From Pseudomonas neuropathica (GTDB lineage Bacteria; Pseudomonadota; Gammaproteobacteria; Pseudomonadales; Pseudomonadaceae), in contig NZ_JACOPX010000005.1 of assembly GCF_015461835.1 (NCBI RefSeq), positions 62,001 to 126,000 on the forward strand: DNA of 64,000 nt, given 5' to 3'. Both the position numbers and the translations under genes were made by a program. Shown in pieces: positions 29,625 through 39,200 of this stretch. Below the pieces are notes generated by a model, which was given only the letters and a program-made list of their open reading frames with translations, did no database searches and was not told where the DNA came from. Within the stretch, counting starts at the first letter, position 1. The number at the start of each line of letters is the position of its first letter.

Positions 29625-30836
29625 ATGCAGTTCAGCAAATCGAACAAGCTCGCCAACGTCTGCTACGACATTCGCGGCCCGGTGCTCAAGCACGCCAAAC
29701 GACTGGAAGAGGAAGGCCAGCGCATCCTCAAGCTGAACATCGGCAACCCGGCGCCGTTTGGTTTCGAAGCGCCGGACGAAATTCTTCAGGATGTGATCCG
29801 CAACCTGCCGACCGCGCAAGGCTACAGCGACTCCAAAGGTCTGTTCAGCGCGCGCAAAGCGGTGATGCAGTACTACCAGCAGAAGAATGTTGAAGGTGTC
29901 GGCATCGAAGACATCTATCTGGGCAACGGCGTGTCCGAGCTGATCGTGATGTCGCTGCAGGCGCTGCTCAACAATGGCGACGAAGTGCTGGTGCCAGCCC
30001 CGGACTATCCGCTGTGGACTGCCGCCGTCAGCCTCGCCGGCGGTAACGCCGTACATTACCTGTGCGACGAAGGCGCCGACTGGTTCCCGGATCTGGCCGA
30101 CATCAAGGCCAAGATCACCCCGAACACCAAAGCCATGGTGATCATCAACCCGAACAACCCGACCGGCGCGGTGTATTCGAAGGAAGTGTTGCTGGGCATG
30201 CTGGAAATCGCCCGCGCGCACAACCTGGTGGTGTTCTCCGACGAGATCTACGACAAGATTCTGTACGACGATGCCGTGCACATCTGCACCGCGTCGCTAG
30301 CCCCGGACTTGCTGTGCCTGACCTTCAACGGTCTGTCGAAGTCGTACCGTGTGGCGGGTTTCCGCTCCGGCTGGATCGCCATTTCCGGGCCGAAGCACAA
30401 TGCCCAGAGCTACATCGAAGGCATCGACATGCTGGCCAACATGCGCCTGTGCGCCAACGTGCCGAGCCAGCATGCGATCCAGACCGCATTGGGCGGCTAT
30501 CAGAGCATCAACGACCTGGTGCTGCCGCAGGGTCGTCTGCTGGAACAGCGTAACCGCACCTGGGAATTGCTTAACGACATTCCAGGCGTGAGCTGCGTCA
30601 AACCGATGGGCGCGCTGTATGCGTTCCCGAAGATCGACCCGAAAGTCTGCCCGATCCATAACGACGAGAAATTCGTCCTCGACCTGCTGCTCTCCGAGAA
30701 GCTGCTGGTGGTACAGGGTACGGCGTTCAACTGGCCGTGGCCGGATCACTTCCGCGTGGTCACCCTGCCCCGCGTCGACGATCTGGAAATGGCCATCGGC
30801 CGTATCGGCAACTTCCTCAAGTCCTACCGCCAGTAA
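29625..30836 (+). CDS. alaA: Alanine (glutamate-pyruvate) aminotransferase AlaA-like
   Basis: The 403-residue class I/II PLP aminotransferase has NIGNPAPFGFEAPDE, NNPTGAVYS, FSDEIYDKILY and the PLP Schiff-base Lys in FNGLSKSYRVAGFRSGW. These patches and the length fit AlaA/YfbQ, which makes alanine from pyruvate and glutamate. ATG 29625 has GGGATCAC upstream and begins at the family's usual N-terminus (MQFSKSNKLANVCYDIRGP). It is divergent from msrB and followed by a hairpin terminator. Confidence 0.9.
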   Translation: MQFSKSNKLANVCYDIRGPVLKHAKRLEEEGQRILKLNIGNPAPFGFEAPDEILQDVIRNLPTAQGYSDSKGLFSARKAVMQYYQQKNVEGVGIEDIYLGNGVSELIVMSLQALLNNGDEVLVPAPDYPLWTAAVSLAGGNAVHYLCDEGADWFPDLADIKAKITPNTKAMVIINPNNPTGAVYSKEVLLGMLEIARAHNLVVFSDEIYDKILYDDAVHICTASLAPDLLCLTFNGLSKSYRVAGFRSGWIAISGPKHNAQSYIEGIDMLANMRLCANVPSQHAIQTALGGYQSINDLVLPQGRLLEQRNRTWELLNDIPGVSCVKPMGALYAFPKIDPKVCPIHNDEKFVLDLLLSEKLLVVQGTAFNWPWPDHFRVVTLPRVDDLEMAIGRIGNFLKSYRQ

Positions 30837-31139
30837 CTGGCCAGCAGTGCGCAACGGCCAAACGTTGCGCACTGTCTGATTCAGCAACACTTCTGCGTTC
30901 CGCGTCCGCGCACGCCTTCTACACTTGCGATTCGTACCGTTTACCTGCGTCCAGCTTAATGGCGACGGGTCGCGGCTGGCCGTCATCCCTATCGTTATCT
31001 GTCGTGGGAAATGTGCCGGGCACCGAAGAATCCGCTGTAGGACACAGTTTGAAATAGTCACTCAGTTGAATAGCCCGGTGCAGCACCTTATATACCCCGC
31101 AGTACGCTACATCTTTAGCTTGAGGAGATTTCTACAACC
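30837..31139. promoter_or_regulatory. alaA terminator and htpX promoter region
   Basis: A 12 bp perfect inverted repeat with a 6 nt loop (30845-30874, CAGTGCGCAACG arm) directly follows alaA. The remainder is the htpX upstream region, ending in TGAGGAG at 31121-31127. No gene is seen. Confidence 0.6.
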
Positions 31140-32027
31140 ATGATGCGCATCCTGCTGTTTTTGGCCACTAACCTGGCGGTCGTGCTGATAGCCAGCATCA
31201 CCCTGAGCCTTTTCGGCTTCAACGGGTTCATGGCGGCCAACGGGGTTGATCTCGACCTTAGTCAGCTGCTGGTTTTCTGTGCAGTCTTTGGTTTCGCCGG
31301 CTCGCTGTTCTCGCTGTTCATCTCCAAGTGGATGGCGAAGATGAGCACTGGCACCCAGATCATCAGCCAGCCACGTACCCGGCATGAGCAATGGCTGCTG
31401 CAAACTGTCGAGCAACTGTCCCGCGAAGCCGGGATCAAGATGCCCGAAGTCGGTATTTTCCCGGCCTACGAAGCAAACGCCTTCGCCACCGGCTGGAACA
31501 AGAACGACGCGTTGGTCGCGGTCAGCCAGGGCTTGCTCGAGCGCTTCTCACCCGATGAAGTGAAAGCCGTGCTGGCCCACGAAATCGGCCACGTCGCCAA
31601 CGGCGACATGGTCACCCTGGCGCTGATCCAGGGCGTGGTGAACACCTTCGTGATGTTCTTTGCGCGGATCATCGGCAACTTCGTCGACAAGGTGATCTTC
31701 AAGAACGAAGAAGGCCAGGGCATCGCCTACTACGTGGCGACCATTTTCGCCGAACTGGTGCTGGGCATTCTCGCCAGTGCGATCGTCATGTGGTTCTCGC
31801 GCAAGCGCGAATTCCGTGCCGACGAAGCCGGCGCCCGCCTGGCCGGTACCAGCGCAATGATCGGCGCACTGCAACGCCTGCGCGCCGAACAGGGCCTGCC
31901 GGTGCACATGCCGGACACCCTTAATGCCTTTGGCATCAACGGTGGCATCAAACAGGGCTTTGCCCGCATGTTCATGAGCCACCCACCGCTGGAAGAGCGT
32001 ATCGACGCCCTGCGTCGTCGCGGTTGA
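31140..32027 (+). CDS. htpX: Membrane zinc protease HtpX
   Basis: The 295-residue M48 protease has two N-terminal helices (residues 4-24, 36-56). The zinc site [13 protein letters not shown] (about 140-152) is followed by two more helices and the third ligand Glu in [16 protein letters not shown]. HtpX degrades misfolded inner-membrane proteins and in E. coli is induced by the Cpx response. Tandem ATGs at 31140 and 31143 are both possible starts. The gene is followed by a bidirectional terminator and a REP pair. Confidence 0.94.
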   Translation: MMRILLFLATNLAVVLIASITLSLFGFNGFMAANGVDLDLSQLLVFCAVFGFAGSLFSLFISKWMAKMSTGTQIISQPRTRHEQWLLQTVEQLSREAGIKMPEVGIFPAYEANAFATGWNKNDALVAVSQGLLERFSPDEVKAVLAHEIGHVANGDMVTLALIQGVVNTFVMFFARIIGNFVDKVIFKNEEGQGIAYYVATIFAELVLGILASAIVMWFSRKREFRADEAGARLAGTSAMIGALQRLRAEQGLPVHMPDTLNAFGINGGIKQGFARMFMSHPPLEERIDALRRRG

Positions 32028-32046
32028 TCCGACCGGTGCAACAATG

Positions 32047-32076
32047 AAAAAGGCCCGCAGTGATGCGGGCCTTTTT
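32047..32076. terminator. Intrinsic terminator after htpX
   Basis: A perfect GGCCCGCA/TGCGGGCC stem with flanking A and T runs lies 20 bp after the htpX stop. Confidence 0.9.
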
Positions 32077-32111
32077 CGTTGGCTTGAATTCAGGTTGTTC
32101 TGGCTGGCCTG

Positions 32112-32203
32112 ATCGCGAGCAGGCTCACTCCTACAGGGTTTTGTGGAGGTCACACAATCTGTGATTCAGCACCCATCATTGTAGGAGTGAGCCTGCTCGC
32201 GAT
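32112..32203. repeat. REP doublet (REPIN) 1
   Basis: Two 24 bp REP copies in inverted orientation (32112-32135 and 32180-32203, core GCGAGCAGGCTCACTCC) are separated by 44 bp. It lies between convergent htpX and tpm. Such pairs form long hairpins and are spread by RAYT transposases; no rayT gene is in this window. Confidence 0.92.
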
Positions 32204-32226
32204 GAGGCAGGAACATCCAACACAAC

Positions 32227-32874
32227 TTAGAGAGAAGAAACCCGATAAACCCGCTCCTCCAGCCGCGTCACGCCAGCCTGAAGGAACTTCCAGCTCTCCC
32301 CCAGCACATCCTGCTCTTCCAGCACCTGCACCTGCCAGGCACCACTCAGCAACCGCTGCACCTCATCATCCCCCACCGCAAACGGCGGCCCCGGCATCTG
32401 CGCCTGATCGTAGTCCAGGGTAATCAACAACCCTTGCACAGCCAGCGGCAGAATCTGCTGAAGATGCGCCGCATAGCGCTCACGCATCGGCGCCGGCAAG
32501 GCAATCAGCGCGGCGCGGTCGTACAACGCGGTGCAATCGGCCACATCGCTCGCCGTTAGCGCAAAAAAGTCACCGCACCACAGCTCGATGGCTTCACCGC
32601 GATAGACCTTGAACGCGCCCTTCTGGCTGATCTGCGGCTGCACCTGATGTTCACTGAAAAAGTCCTCGATAGCCTTTTCCGACAGTTCGACCCCGAGCAC
32701 CTGATGACCGCGTCCGGCCAGCCACACCAGGTCCAGACTTTTCCCGCACAGAGGCACGAGCACTCGCGCCGCTGCCGGTACCGCCCAGTGCCGCTGCAAA
32801 TACGGGTTTACCTCAGGCAGATGGAAACCAATCTGCCCCGAAGCCCACTTCTTGTGCCAAAACTCAGGCTGCAT
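32227..32874 (-). CDS. tpm: Thiopurine S-methyltransferase
   Basis: The 215-residue SAM methyltransferase begins [24 protein letters not shown] and carries [29 protein letters not shown], the TPMT motif I. In Pseudomonas this enzyme methylates selenium and tellurium oxyanion products and thiopurines and has been tied to tellurite resistance. The gene is divergent from the extradiol dioxygenase gene, 103 bp apart. Confidence 0.94.
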   Translation of the reverse strand: MQPEFWHKKWASGQIGFHLPEVNPYLQRHWAVPAAARVLVPLCGKSLDLVWLAGRGHQVLGVELSEKAIEDFFSEHQVQPQISQKGAFKVYRGEAIELWCGDFFALTASDVADCTALYDRAALIALPAPMRERYAAHLQQILPLAVQGLLITLDYDQAQMPGPPFAVGDDEVQRLLSGAWQVQVLEEQDVLGESWKFLQAGVTRLEERVYRVSSL

Positions 32875-32977
32875 GCATCACTCCCAATAATTCGATCAAA
32901 AAGCGTTAAAACTTATATTAGATTTAGATCAATGATCTGACTGAAGATGAAGCCATCTTAACGCTCAGGAACCCGTC

Positions 32978-33745
32978 ATGTTGCCCAGCCTGTTCATTTC
33001 CCATGGTTCACCCATGCTGGCCCTGGAGCCCGGTGCCAGTGGCCCGGCTCTGGCTCGTCTGGCCGCCGAATTGCCGAAACCCAAAGCCATCGTTATCGTC
33101 TCCGCGCACTGGGAAAGCCAGGAATTGCTGGTCAGCAGCCATGCGCAACCGGAAACCTGGCACGACTTCGGCGGCTTTCCCCGGGCGCTGTTTGAAGTGC
33201 AGTATCCGGCGCCGGGTAATCCGCAACTGGCCGCCGAAGTCGCCAAATTGTTGCAGGCCGCGCATCTACCGGCACGGCTCGACCCGCAACGTCCGTTCGA
33301 TCACGGTGTCTGGGTGCCGCTGTCGCTGATGTACCCGCAGGCGGATATCCCGGTGGTGCAGGTCTCCCTGCCGAGTCGCGCTGGCCCGGCGCTGCAAACC
33401 CGGGTCGGCCGCGCGCTGGCGAGTCTGCGTGATCAGGGCATTTTGCTGATCGGATCTGGCAGCATCACCCACAACCTGCGTGAGCTCGACTGGCACGCCG
33501 GCCCGGAAAGTGTCGAGCCGTGGGCGCGGGATTTCCGTGACTGGGTGATCGACAAGCTCGCGGCCGACGATGAGGCAGCGCTGCACGATTATCGTCAGCA
33601 GGCGCCGCATGCGGTGCGCAGTCATCCGAGTGATGAGCATTTGTTGCCGTTGTATTTCGCGCGGGGTGCGGGGGGAGAGTTCAGCGTTGCGCACAAGGGA
33701 TTCACAATGGGTGCGCTGGGCATGGATATTTACCGCTTCGGTTGA
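32978..33745 (+). CDS. ygiD: Class III extradiol ring-cleavage dioxygenase, YgiD/DODA-like
   Basis: The 255-residue LigB-superfamily protein begins MLPSLFISHGSPMLALEPG. It shows IVIVSAHWESQ, QRPFDHGVWVPLSLMYP, IGSGSITHNLREL and HPSDEHLLPLYFARGAG, the metal-binding His set of the YgiD/4,5-DOPA dioxygenase group. It cleaves a catechol ring with non-haem iron (or zinc-bound in YgiD structures). The native substrate is unknown. The gene stands alone. Confidence 0.88.
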   Translation: MLPSLFISHGSPMLALEPGASGPALARLAAELPKPKAIVIVSAHWESQELLVSSHAQPETWHDFGGFPRALFEVQYPAPGNPQLAAEVAKLLQAAHLPARLDPQRPFDHGVWVPLSLMYPQADIPVVQVSLPSRAGPALQTRVGRALASLRDQGILLIGSGSITHNLRELDWHAGPESVEPWARDFRDWVIDKLAADDEAALHDYRQQAPHAVRSHPSDEHLLPLYFARGAGGEFSVAHKGFTMGALGMDIYRFG

Positions 33746-33747
33746 TG

Positions 33748-33773
33748 CCTTCGCGAGCAGGCTCGCTCCCACA
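33748..33773. repeat. Single REP element 2
   Basis: One REP copy (core GCGAGCAGGCTCGCTCC) begins 3 bp after the dioxygenase stop. No inverted partner is seen nearby. A terminator hairpin follows at 33791-33822. Confidence 0.85.
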
Positions 33774-33790
33774 AAGGCAAAAAACAGGCA

Positions 33791-33822
33791 AAAAAATCCC
33801 CGAACCAGTCGGGGATTTTTTA
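33791..33822. terminator. Bidirectional terminator between the dioxygenase and deaD
   Basis: An A-run, an ATCCCCGA/TCGGGGAT stem with a 5 nt loop and a T-run serve both convergent genes. Confidence 0.9.
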
Positions 33823-33849
33823 TGTTCGATCAATCAGCCCAAGGGCGGA

Positions 33850-35523
33850 TCAATCTTCGCGATAGCGACGCAGCTTCAACTGCTTGCCAGCAACGCGAGT
33901 GTCCTTCAGTTTGGTCAGGAGTTTGTCCAGACCATCTTCCGGCAGCTCGACGAGGCTGAAGCTGTCACGCACCTGGATGCGACCGATCGCTTCACGGGCC
34001 AGACCGCCTTCGTTGAGGATGGCGCCCAGCAGGTTTTTCGCAGCGATACCGTCACGCGCGCCCAGCGCGGTACGGCAACGAGCACGGCCTTCGCCCAAAG
34101 GCATTGGCGCGCGACGCTCGCGGTCACCACGATCAGGACGATCACCAGTGCGCTCAGGACGGTCGCCGCGCGGTGCGTTGTTCGGCACCAGTGGACGTTC
34201 CTTCTCGATCGCCGCCAGGTTCAGCGCTTGACCGTTGGTGGCTTTGCGCAGCAGCGCAGCAGCCAGAGCACGCGGAGTGCAGCCGATGTCTGCAGTCAGA
34301 CGATCGAGCAGCTCACCGTGAGTCGACTCGGCATCAGCGACCAGCGGCGACAGGCTGTTGGTCAGTTTCTTGATGCGCGCATCGAGAACGGCTTGAGCGT
34401 CCGGCAGGCGTACTTCAGCAACTTTCTGACCGGTTACACGCTCGATCACTTGCAGCATGCGGCGCTCACGTGGAGTCACCAGCAGCAGTGCACGACCTTC
34501 GCGACCGGCACGGCCAGTACGGCCGATACGGTGAACGTAGGACTCTGGGTCGTACGGCATGTCAACGTTGAACACGTGAGTGATGCGCGGAACGTCCAGA
34601 CCACGAGCAGCTACGTCGGTCGCGACAACGATGTCCAGACGGCCATCTTTGAGCGAGTCGATGACGCGCTCACGCTGGTTCTGGGCGATGTCACCGTTCA
34701 GCGCCGCGGCTTTGTAGCCTTTGGCGTCGAGGGCGCTGGCCAGATCCAGGGTCGCTTGCTTGGTACGCACGAACATGATCAGAGCGTCGAAATCTTCCAC
34801 TTCCAGCAAGCTGAGAACGGCCGAAGTCTTCTGGTCAGCGTGAACCAACAGGTGAGCCTGTTCGATCGCGGTAACGGTCTGGGTCTTGGTCTGGATCTTC
34901 ACGTGTTGCGGATCGCGCAGATGGCGTTCGGCAATGGCGCGGATCGACTGCGGCAAGGTAGCCGAGAACAAAACGGTCTGACGGGTCGCTGGCAGAGCCT
35001 TGAAGATGACTTCCAGGTCATCCATGAAGCCCAGTTTCAACATTTCGTCAGCTTCGTCGAGAACCAGGTGGTTCACGGTCGACAGAACTTTTTCGTCGCG
35101 ACGCAGGTGGTCGCACAGACGGCCCGGAGTGGCGACAACGATCTGTGCGCCATTACGGATTGCTTTCAGTTGTGGGCCCATAGGCGCGCCGCCGTAAACG
35201 GCCACAACGGTAACGCCCGGCATTTGCTTGGCGTAGGTTTCAAAAGCGGTTGCTACTTGCAGCGCCAACTCACGAGTTGGCGCCAGGATCAGGGCTTGCG
35301 GTTCGCGCTTGGCAGGATCGATGCGGTGCAGAATAGGCAGTGCGAACGCGGCGGTTTTACCGGTACCGGTTTGCGCCTGACCAATCATGTCCTGGCCGGC
35401 CATGATGATCGGGATCGATTGCTGCTGAATCGCCGAAGGCTCTTCGTAGCCAGTCGCTGCGACGGCTGCAAGAATATTCGGGTTAAGATTAAAAGCGGCG
35501 AATCCGCCGGTTTCCTGGGTCAT
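33850..35523 (-). CDS. deaD: ATP-dependent DEAD-box RNA helicase DeaD/CsdA
   Basis: The 557-residue protein carries all helicase motifs in order: Q motif (FNLNPNILAAVAATGYEEPSAIQ), AQTGTGKTAAF, PTRELALQ, ATPGRL, VLDEADEML, FSATLP, ARGLDVP and HRIGRTGRAGREGRA. A basic, Arg/Asp-rich linker (GDRPERTGDRPDRGDRERR) is followed by a C-terminal RNA-binding DbpA-like domain (about 480-550). DeaD remodels structured RNA in ribosome assembly and cold adaptation. ATG 35523 is supported by AGAGG upstream. A leader of roughly 220 nt is suggested by a TATAGT -10 element. Confidence 0.93.
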   Translation of the reverse strand: MTQETGGFAAFNLNPNILAAVAATGYEEPSAIQQQSIPIIMAGQDMIGQAQTGTGKTAAFALPILHRIDPAKREPQALILAPTRELALQVATAFETYAKQMPGVTVVAVYGGAPMGPQLKAIRNGAQIVVATPGRLCDHLRRDEKVLSTVNHLVLDEADEMLKLGFMDDLEVIFKALPATRQTVLFSATLPQSIRAIAERHLRDPQHVKIQTKTQTVTAIEQAHLLVHADQKTSAVLSLLEVEDFDALIMFVRTKQATLDLASALDAKGYKAAALNGDIAQNQRERVIDSLKDGRLDIVVATDVAARGLDVPRITHVFNVDMPYDPESYVHRIGRTGRAGREGRALLLVTPRERRMLQVIERVTGQKVAEVRLPDAQAVLDARIKKLTNSLSPLVADAESTHGELLDRLTADIGCTPRALAAALLRKATNGQALNLAAIEKERPLVPNNAPRGDRPERTGDRPDRGDRERRAPMPLGEGRARCRTALGARDGIAAKNLLGAILNEGGLAREAIGRIQVRDSFSLVELPEDGLDKLLTKLKDTRVAGKQLKLRRYRED

Positions 35524-35945
35524 GGGTCTGCCTCTAAGTGCATCCGCAAAGACCCATGCTCCAAAGCTGCGCATGCCGTGTTGAGACTCAAGAGTCGCCC
35601 TGGCAGCTTTGTCGGCGGGGATTTGCGAAAACGAATGAATGAAAAAAAGAATCGTCCGGGAAGAGCCCGCAATGCGGACGTGCAGCCGAAGCTGACTTCG
35701 GGAAATGCGCTACCTAAACGCGGCCCGGTTAAAGGCCGGCGCGCACTATACCGGATTTTGCCCAAAAAGGGAGCTTTTTTTATTGCCTGAATGAGCGTGT
35801 CACCGCTGTGTAACGGGGTTTTGCGGATAATCGCGCGAAGGTCTATTTTTCAAAGGCCCGGCCCTGCGGGCGATGACGCTTAAACGATTCACTGATGTGC
35901 GGCATACCGTCGCTGCACCCGCCCTTCCCGCCCGAGGATCTACCC
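35524..35945. promoter_or_regulatory. deaD leader and divergent promoter region
   Basis: On the minus strand an extended -10 box (GGTATAGTG; TATAGT complement at 35745-35750) would give a leader of about 220 nt before deaD. The leader contains several hairpin arms (for example CCGAAG/CTTCGG near 35691-35702). It also holds a seven-codon frame MGLCGCT (35534-35557) that ends at the deaD ribosome site. The right part serves the crotonase gene. No larger gene is seen. Confidence 0.5.
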
Positions 35946-36737
35946 ATGAATCAGCCCTGCCCCGGCCGCGTCAGCCGTGAACGTCGTGGTCACGTCCATC
36001 TGATTGGCCTGGATCGAGCGGCCAAGCGCAATGCTTTCGACCTCGACCTGCTCAACGAGCTGAGCCTGGCCTACGGCGAGTTCGAGGCCGACAGCGAAGC
36101 GCGGGTGGCGGTGGTGTTCGGGCATGGCGAGCACTTTACCGCTGGCCTGGATCTGGTCAACGCCAGTTCCGCCCTCGCCCAGGGCTGGCAGGTTCCGACC
36201 GGCGGTTGCGATCCGTGGGGCGTTTTCGTCGGGCCACGGGTGAGCAAACCAGTGATTGTCGCCGCGCAGGGTTACTGCCTGACCATCGGCATCGAGCTGA
36301 TGCTGGCAGCCGATATAAACCTGTGTGCGAGCAATACCCGCTTCGCGCAGATGGAAGTGCAGCGTGGGATCTTTCCTTTTGGTGGTGCGACTTTACGTTT
36401 TCAGCAGATCGCCGGTTGGGGCAACGCGATGCGCTGGCTGCTGACCGGCGATGAGTTTGATGCGCACGAGGCGTTGCACCTGGGGTTGGTGCAGGAAGTC
36501 ATGGCCAGCGAAGACCTGTTGCCGCGGGCGATTGAATTGGCTGAGCGGATTGCCCGGCAGGCGCCGTTGGGGGTGCAGGCGACGTTGATGTCAGCGCGAC
36601 AGGCAAGGTATGAGGGTGAGACGGCGGCCGCGCAAGGGTTACCGGCGTTGGTGAAGAAATTGTTGGCGAGTGAGGATGCCAAGGAAGGGGTGCGGTCGCT
36701 GGTGGAGCGGCGGCCTGGAGTCTTCAAAGGGATCTGA
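35946..36737 (+). CDS. Enoyl-CoA hydratase/isomerase (crotonase) family protein
   Basis: The 263-residue protein shows the crotonase oxyanion segments VFGHGEHFTAGLDLVNASSAL and AAQGYCLTIGIELMLAADINLCASNTRFAQMEVQRGIFPFGG. The second catalytic acid of true hydratases is not obvious (GIFPFGGATLRF in its place), so the reaction may be an isomerisation or another crotonase chemistry. GAGG at 35934-35937 sets the start at ATG 35946. It follows deaD divergently, as in P. aeruginosa (from memory). Confidence 0.87.
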   Translation: MNQPCPGRVSRERRGHVHLIGLDRAAKRNAFDLDLLNELSLAYGEFEADSEARVAVVFGHGEHFTAGLDLVNASSALAQGWQVPTGGCDPWGVFVGPRVSKPVIVAAQGYCLTIGIELMLAADINLCASNTRFAQMEVQRGIFPFGGATLRFQQIAGWGNAMRWLLTGDEFDAHEALHLGLVQEVMASEDLLPRAIELAERIARQAPLGVQATLMSARQARYEGETAAAQGLPALVKKLLASEDAKEGVRSLVERRPGVFKGI

Positions 36738-36762
36738 AATATTTGCTGGTTATCAGATCCTT

Positions 36763-36827
36763 TTCGCGAGCAGGCTCGCTCCCACAGGGAAAATGCATTC
36801 CAATGCGGGAGCGAGCCTGCTCGCGAA
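36763..36827. repeat. REP doublet (REPIN) 3
   Basis: Inverted REP copies at 36763-36786 and 36805-36827 share the core GCGAGCAGGCTCGCTCC, separated by 18 bp, between the convergent crotonase and spermidine-synthase-like genes. Confidence 0.92.
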
Positions 36828-36845
36828 GAGGCCGTCACTGACGAC

Positions 36846-37601
36846 TCAGGTCGCCGGGCGAATACTGTTGATCAACGACTGTAACGAATACCCCAACCGC
36901 GGTGCCAGCGCTTCAGCCCGGGCCGTCAGTGCCTGCATGTCCAACACCTGATCTAGATCCGCCGGCACAATCAGAATCACGTTGCCCTCCTTCACCGGCA
37001 ATTCCCAGTAATGCCGGTGATACAGCCCGCGCAACAACGCCGCACCCAACGGCTTGCCGTCATCGGTGGCCCACTGATTGATCACCAGCCAGCCACCCGG
37101 ATTCAGACGCTTCTGGCAGTCGCCGAGAAAACTCCAGGCCAGATGCCCGACGCCCGGACCGACATCGGTATACAGGTCGACAAAAATCAGATCTGCAGGC
37201 TCGGCGGTCGGCAGCAGTTCCAGCGCATCGCCAACGCGTATATACAAGCGTGGATCATCGTCCAGGCCAAGGTACTCGATGGCCAGGCGCGGCACATCCG
37301 GACGCAGTTCAATGGCTTCGACATCTTCCAGCGGCAGAAACTTGAGGCAGGCCTGGGTCAATGTACCAGCGCCGAGCCCGAGAAACAGCGCGCTCTCCGG
37401 CTGCTCGTGGCACAACGCACCGATCAGCATCGCCCGGGTGTAGTCGTACTCCAGCCAGCTCGGATCTGCGGTGAACACGCAGCTCTGCTCGATCGCATCG
37501 CCGAACTCCAGAAAGCGGTAATCAGCCACTTCCAGCACGCGAATCACGCCGAACTCATCCTGTACTTCGGCGAGCAGATGCTCGACGCGCTCCTCAGTCA
37601 T
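36846..37601 (-). CDS. Spermidine-synthase-like methyltransferase-fold protein
   Basis: The 251-residue Rossmann protein has ALFLGLGAGTLTQACLKFLPLEDVEAIELRPDV (nucleotide loop with acidic end) and LIFVDLYTDVGPG, as in spermidine synthases. However, the substrate-binding GGGDG-type motif is changed to GLGAG and no SpeD is nearby. True polyamine synthesis is therefore doubtful; many such proteins have unknown substrates. It is divergent from the DAHP synthase gene. Confidence 0.8.
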   Translation of the reverse strand: MTEERVEHLLAEVQDEFGVIRVLEVADYRFLEFGDAIEQSCVFTADPSWLEYDYTRAMLIGALCHEQPESALFLGLGAGTLTQACLKFLPLEDVEAIELRPDVPRLAIEYLGLDDDPRLYIRVGDALELLPTAEPADLIFVDLYTDVGPGVGHLAWSFLGDCQKRLNPGGWLVINQWATDDGKPLGAALLRGLYHRHYWELPVKEGNVILIVPADLDQVLDMQALTARAEALAPRLGYSLQSLINSIRPAT

Positions 37602-37755
37602 TTCGTCTCCTGATGGTCACCGGGCGCGGTGACGCGATGGCACCGCTGTGGCGCCGTGGCAAAGCGGCGATTGTCGGCGATGGGGCGGGAGCAGGTCACG
37701 CACTAATTGCTGCTACCATTGGGCTTCCCGTGCGTAGAACCAATTAGAGACCGTG

Positions 37756-39102
37756 ATGAGCCAACCGTGGAGCCCTGATAGCTGGCGCGCCCTGCCGATC
37801 CAGCAACAACCCCAATATCCTGACGCGGCGCATCTGCGCCAGGTCGAGCAGACGCTGGCCAGTTATCCGCCACTGGTGTTTGCCGGCGAAGCGCGCGAAC
37901 TGCGCCGCCAGTTTGCCGAAGTCACCCAGGGCCGGGCATTCCTGCTGCAGGGCGGTGATTGCGCGGAAAGCTTTGCCGAATTCTCCGCTGCGAAGATTCG
38001 CGACACGTTCAAAGTGTTACTGCAAATGGCGATCGTCATGACCTTCGCCGCAGGCTGCCCGGTGGTCAAGGTCGGGCGCATGGCCGGTCAGTTCGCCAAA
38101 CCGCGTTCGGCCAACGACGAGACCATCAACGGCGTGACGCTGCCGGCTTACCGGGGCGACATCGTCAACGGCATCGGCTTCGACGAAAAGAGCCGCGTGC
38201 CGGATCCAGAGCGCCTGCTGCAGTCCTACCACCAGTCCACCGCGACCCTGAACCTGCTGCGCGCGTTTGCTCAGGGCGGTTTTGCCGACCTGCACCAAGT
38301 GCACAAGTGGAACCTCGATTTCATCGCCAATTCGGCGCTGGCTGAAAAATACAGTCATCTCGCCGACCGCATCGATGAAACCCTGGCGTTCATGCGCGCC
38401 TGCGGCATGGACAGCTCGCCGCAACTGCGCGAAACCAGTTTCTTCACCGCCCACGAAGCGCTGCTGCTGAACTACGAAGAAGCCTTCGTGCGTCGCGACA
38501 GCTTGACCAACGATTACTACGATTGCTCGGCGCACATGCTGTGGATCGGTGACCGCACCCGTCAGCTCGACGGCGCGCATGTCGAATTCCTGCGCGGGGT
38601 GAACAACCCGATCGGCGTCAAAGTCGGCCCAAGCATGGACCCCGATGACCTGATCCGCCTGATCGACGTGCTCAACCCGGACAACGATCCGGGGCGCCTC
38701 AACCTGATTGCGCGGATGGGCGCGAACAAGGTGGGCGATCACCTGCCGGCGCTGATCCGCGCGGTGCAGCGCGAAGGCAAGCAAGTGCTGTGGAGTTCCG
38801 ACCCGATGCACGGCAACACTATCAAGGCCAGCAGCGGCTACAAGACCCGCGACTTCGCGCAGATCCTTGGCGAGGTTAAACAGTTCTTCCAGGTGCACGA
38901 GGCGGAAGGCACTTATGCCGGCGGCATTCATATCGAGATGACCGGGCAGAATGTCACCGAGTGCATCGGTGGTGCGCGGCCGATTACTGAAGATGGCTTG
39001 TCGGATCGCTATCACACGCACTGTGATCCACGGATGAATGCTGATCAGTCGCTGGAGTTGGCGTTTTTGATCGCTGAAACCCTGAAGCAGGTTCGTCGCT
39101 AG
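37756..39102 (+). CDS. Class II (plant-type) DAHP synthase
   Basis: The 448-residue protein carries the class II marks [31 protein letters not shown] and [12 protein letters not shown], and [31 protein letters not shown] and [18 protein letters not shown] lie further on. It condenses phosphoenolpyruvate and erythrose-4-phosphate in the first step of the shikimate pathway. A class I enzyme is encoded at 52206-53282, so both types coexist. ATG 37756 follows a GTG codon directly; AGAGA lies upstream. Confidence 0.93.
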   Translation: MSQPWSPDSWRALPIQQQPQYPDAAHLRQVEQTLASYPPLVFAGEARELRRQFAEVTQGRAFLLQGGDCAESFAEFSAAKIRDTFKVLLQMAIVMTFAAGCPVVKVGRMAGQFAKPRSANDETINGVTLPAYRGDIVNGIGFDEKSRVPDPERLLQSYHQSTATLNLLRAFAQGGFADLHQVHKWNLDFIANSALAEKYSHLADRIDETLAFMRACGMDSSPQLRETSFFTAHEALLLNYEEAFVRRDSLTNDYYDCSAHMLWIGDRTRQLDGAHVEFLRGVNNPIGVKVGPSMDPDDLIRLIDVLNPDNDPGRLNLIARMGANKVGDHLPALIRAVQREGKQVLWSSDPMHGNTIKASSGYKTRDFAQILGEVKQFFQVHEAEGTYAGGIHIEMTGQNVTECIGGARPITEDGLSDRYHTHCDPRMNADQSLELAFLIAETLKQVRR

Positions 39103-39114
39103 ACCGCGTCGCCT

Positions 39115-39194
39115 CCTTCGCGAGCAGGCTCGCTCCCACACTGGATTTGTGTCGTTCGCATATCCCCTGTGTGAGCGAGCCTGCTCGCGAAGGG
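39115..39194. repeat. REP doublet (REPIN) 4
   Basis: Inverted REP copies at 39115-39140 and 39169-39194 with perfectly matching 25-26 bp arms lie between convergent DAHP synthase and ycaQ. Confidence 0.93.
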
Positions 39195-39200
39195 GCCCGC

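Noticed and set aside
33742..35790. Long open frame on the plus strand antisense to deaD (682 codons)
   Set aside because: It is the complement of a real helicase gene in GC-rich DNA with no ribosome site or recognisable domain. It mirrors codon bias.
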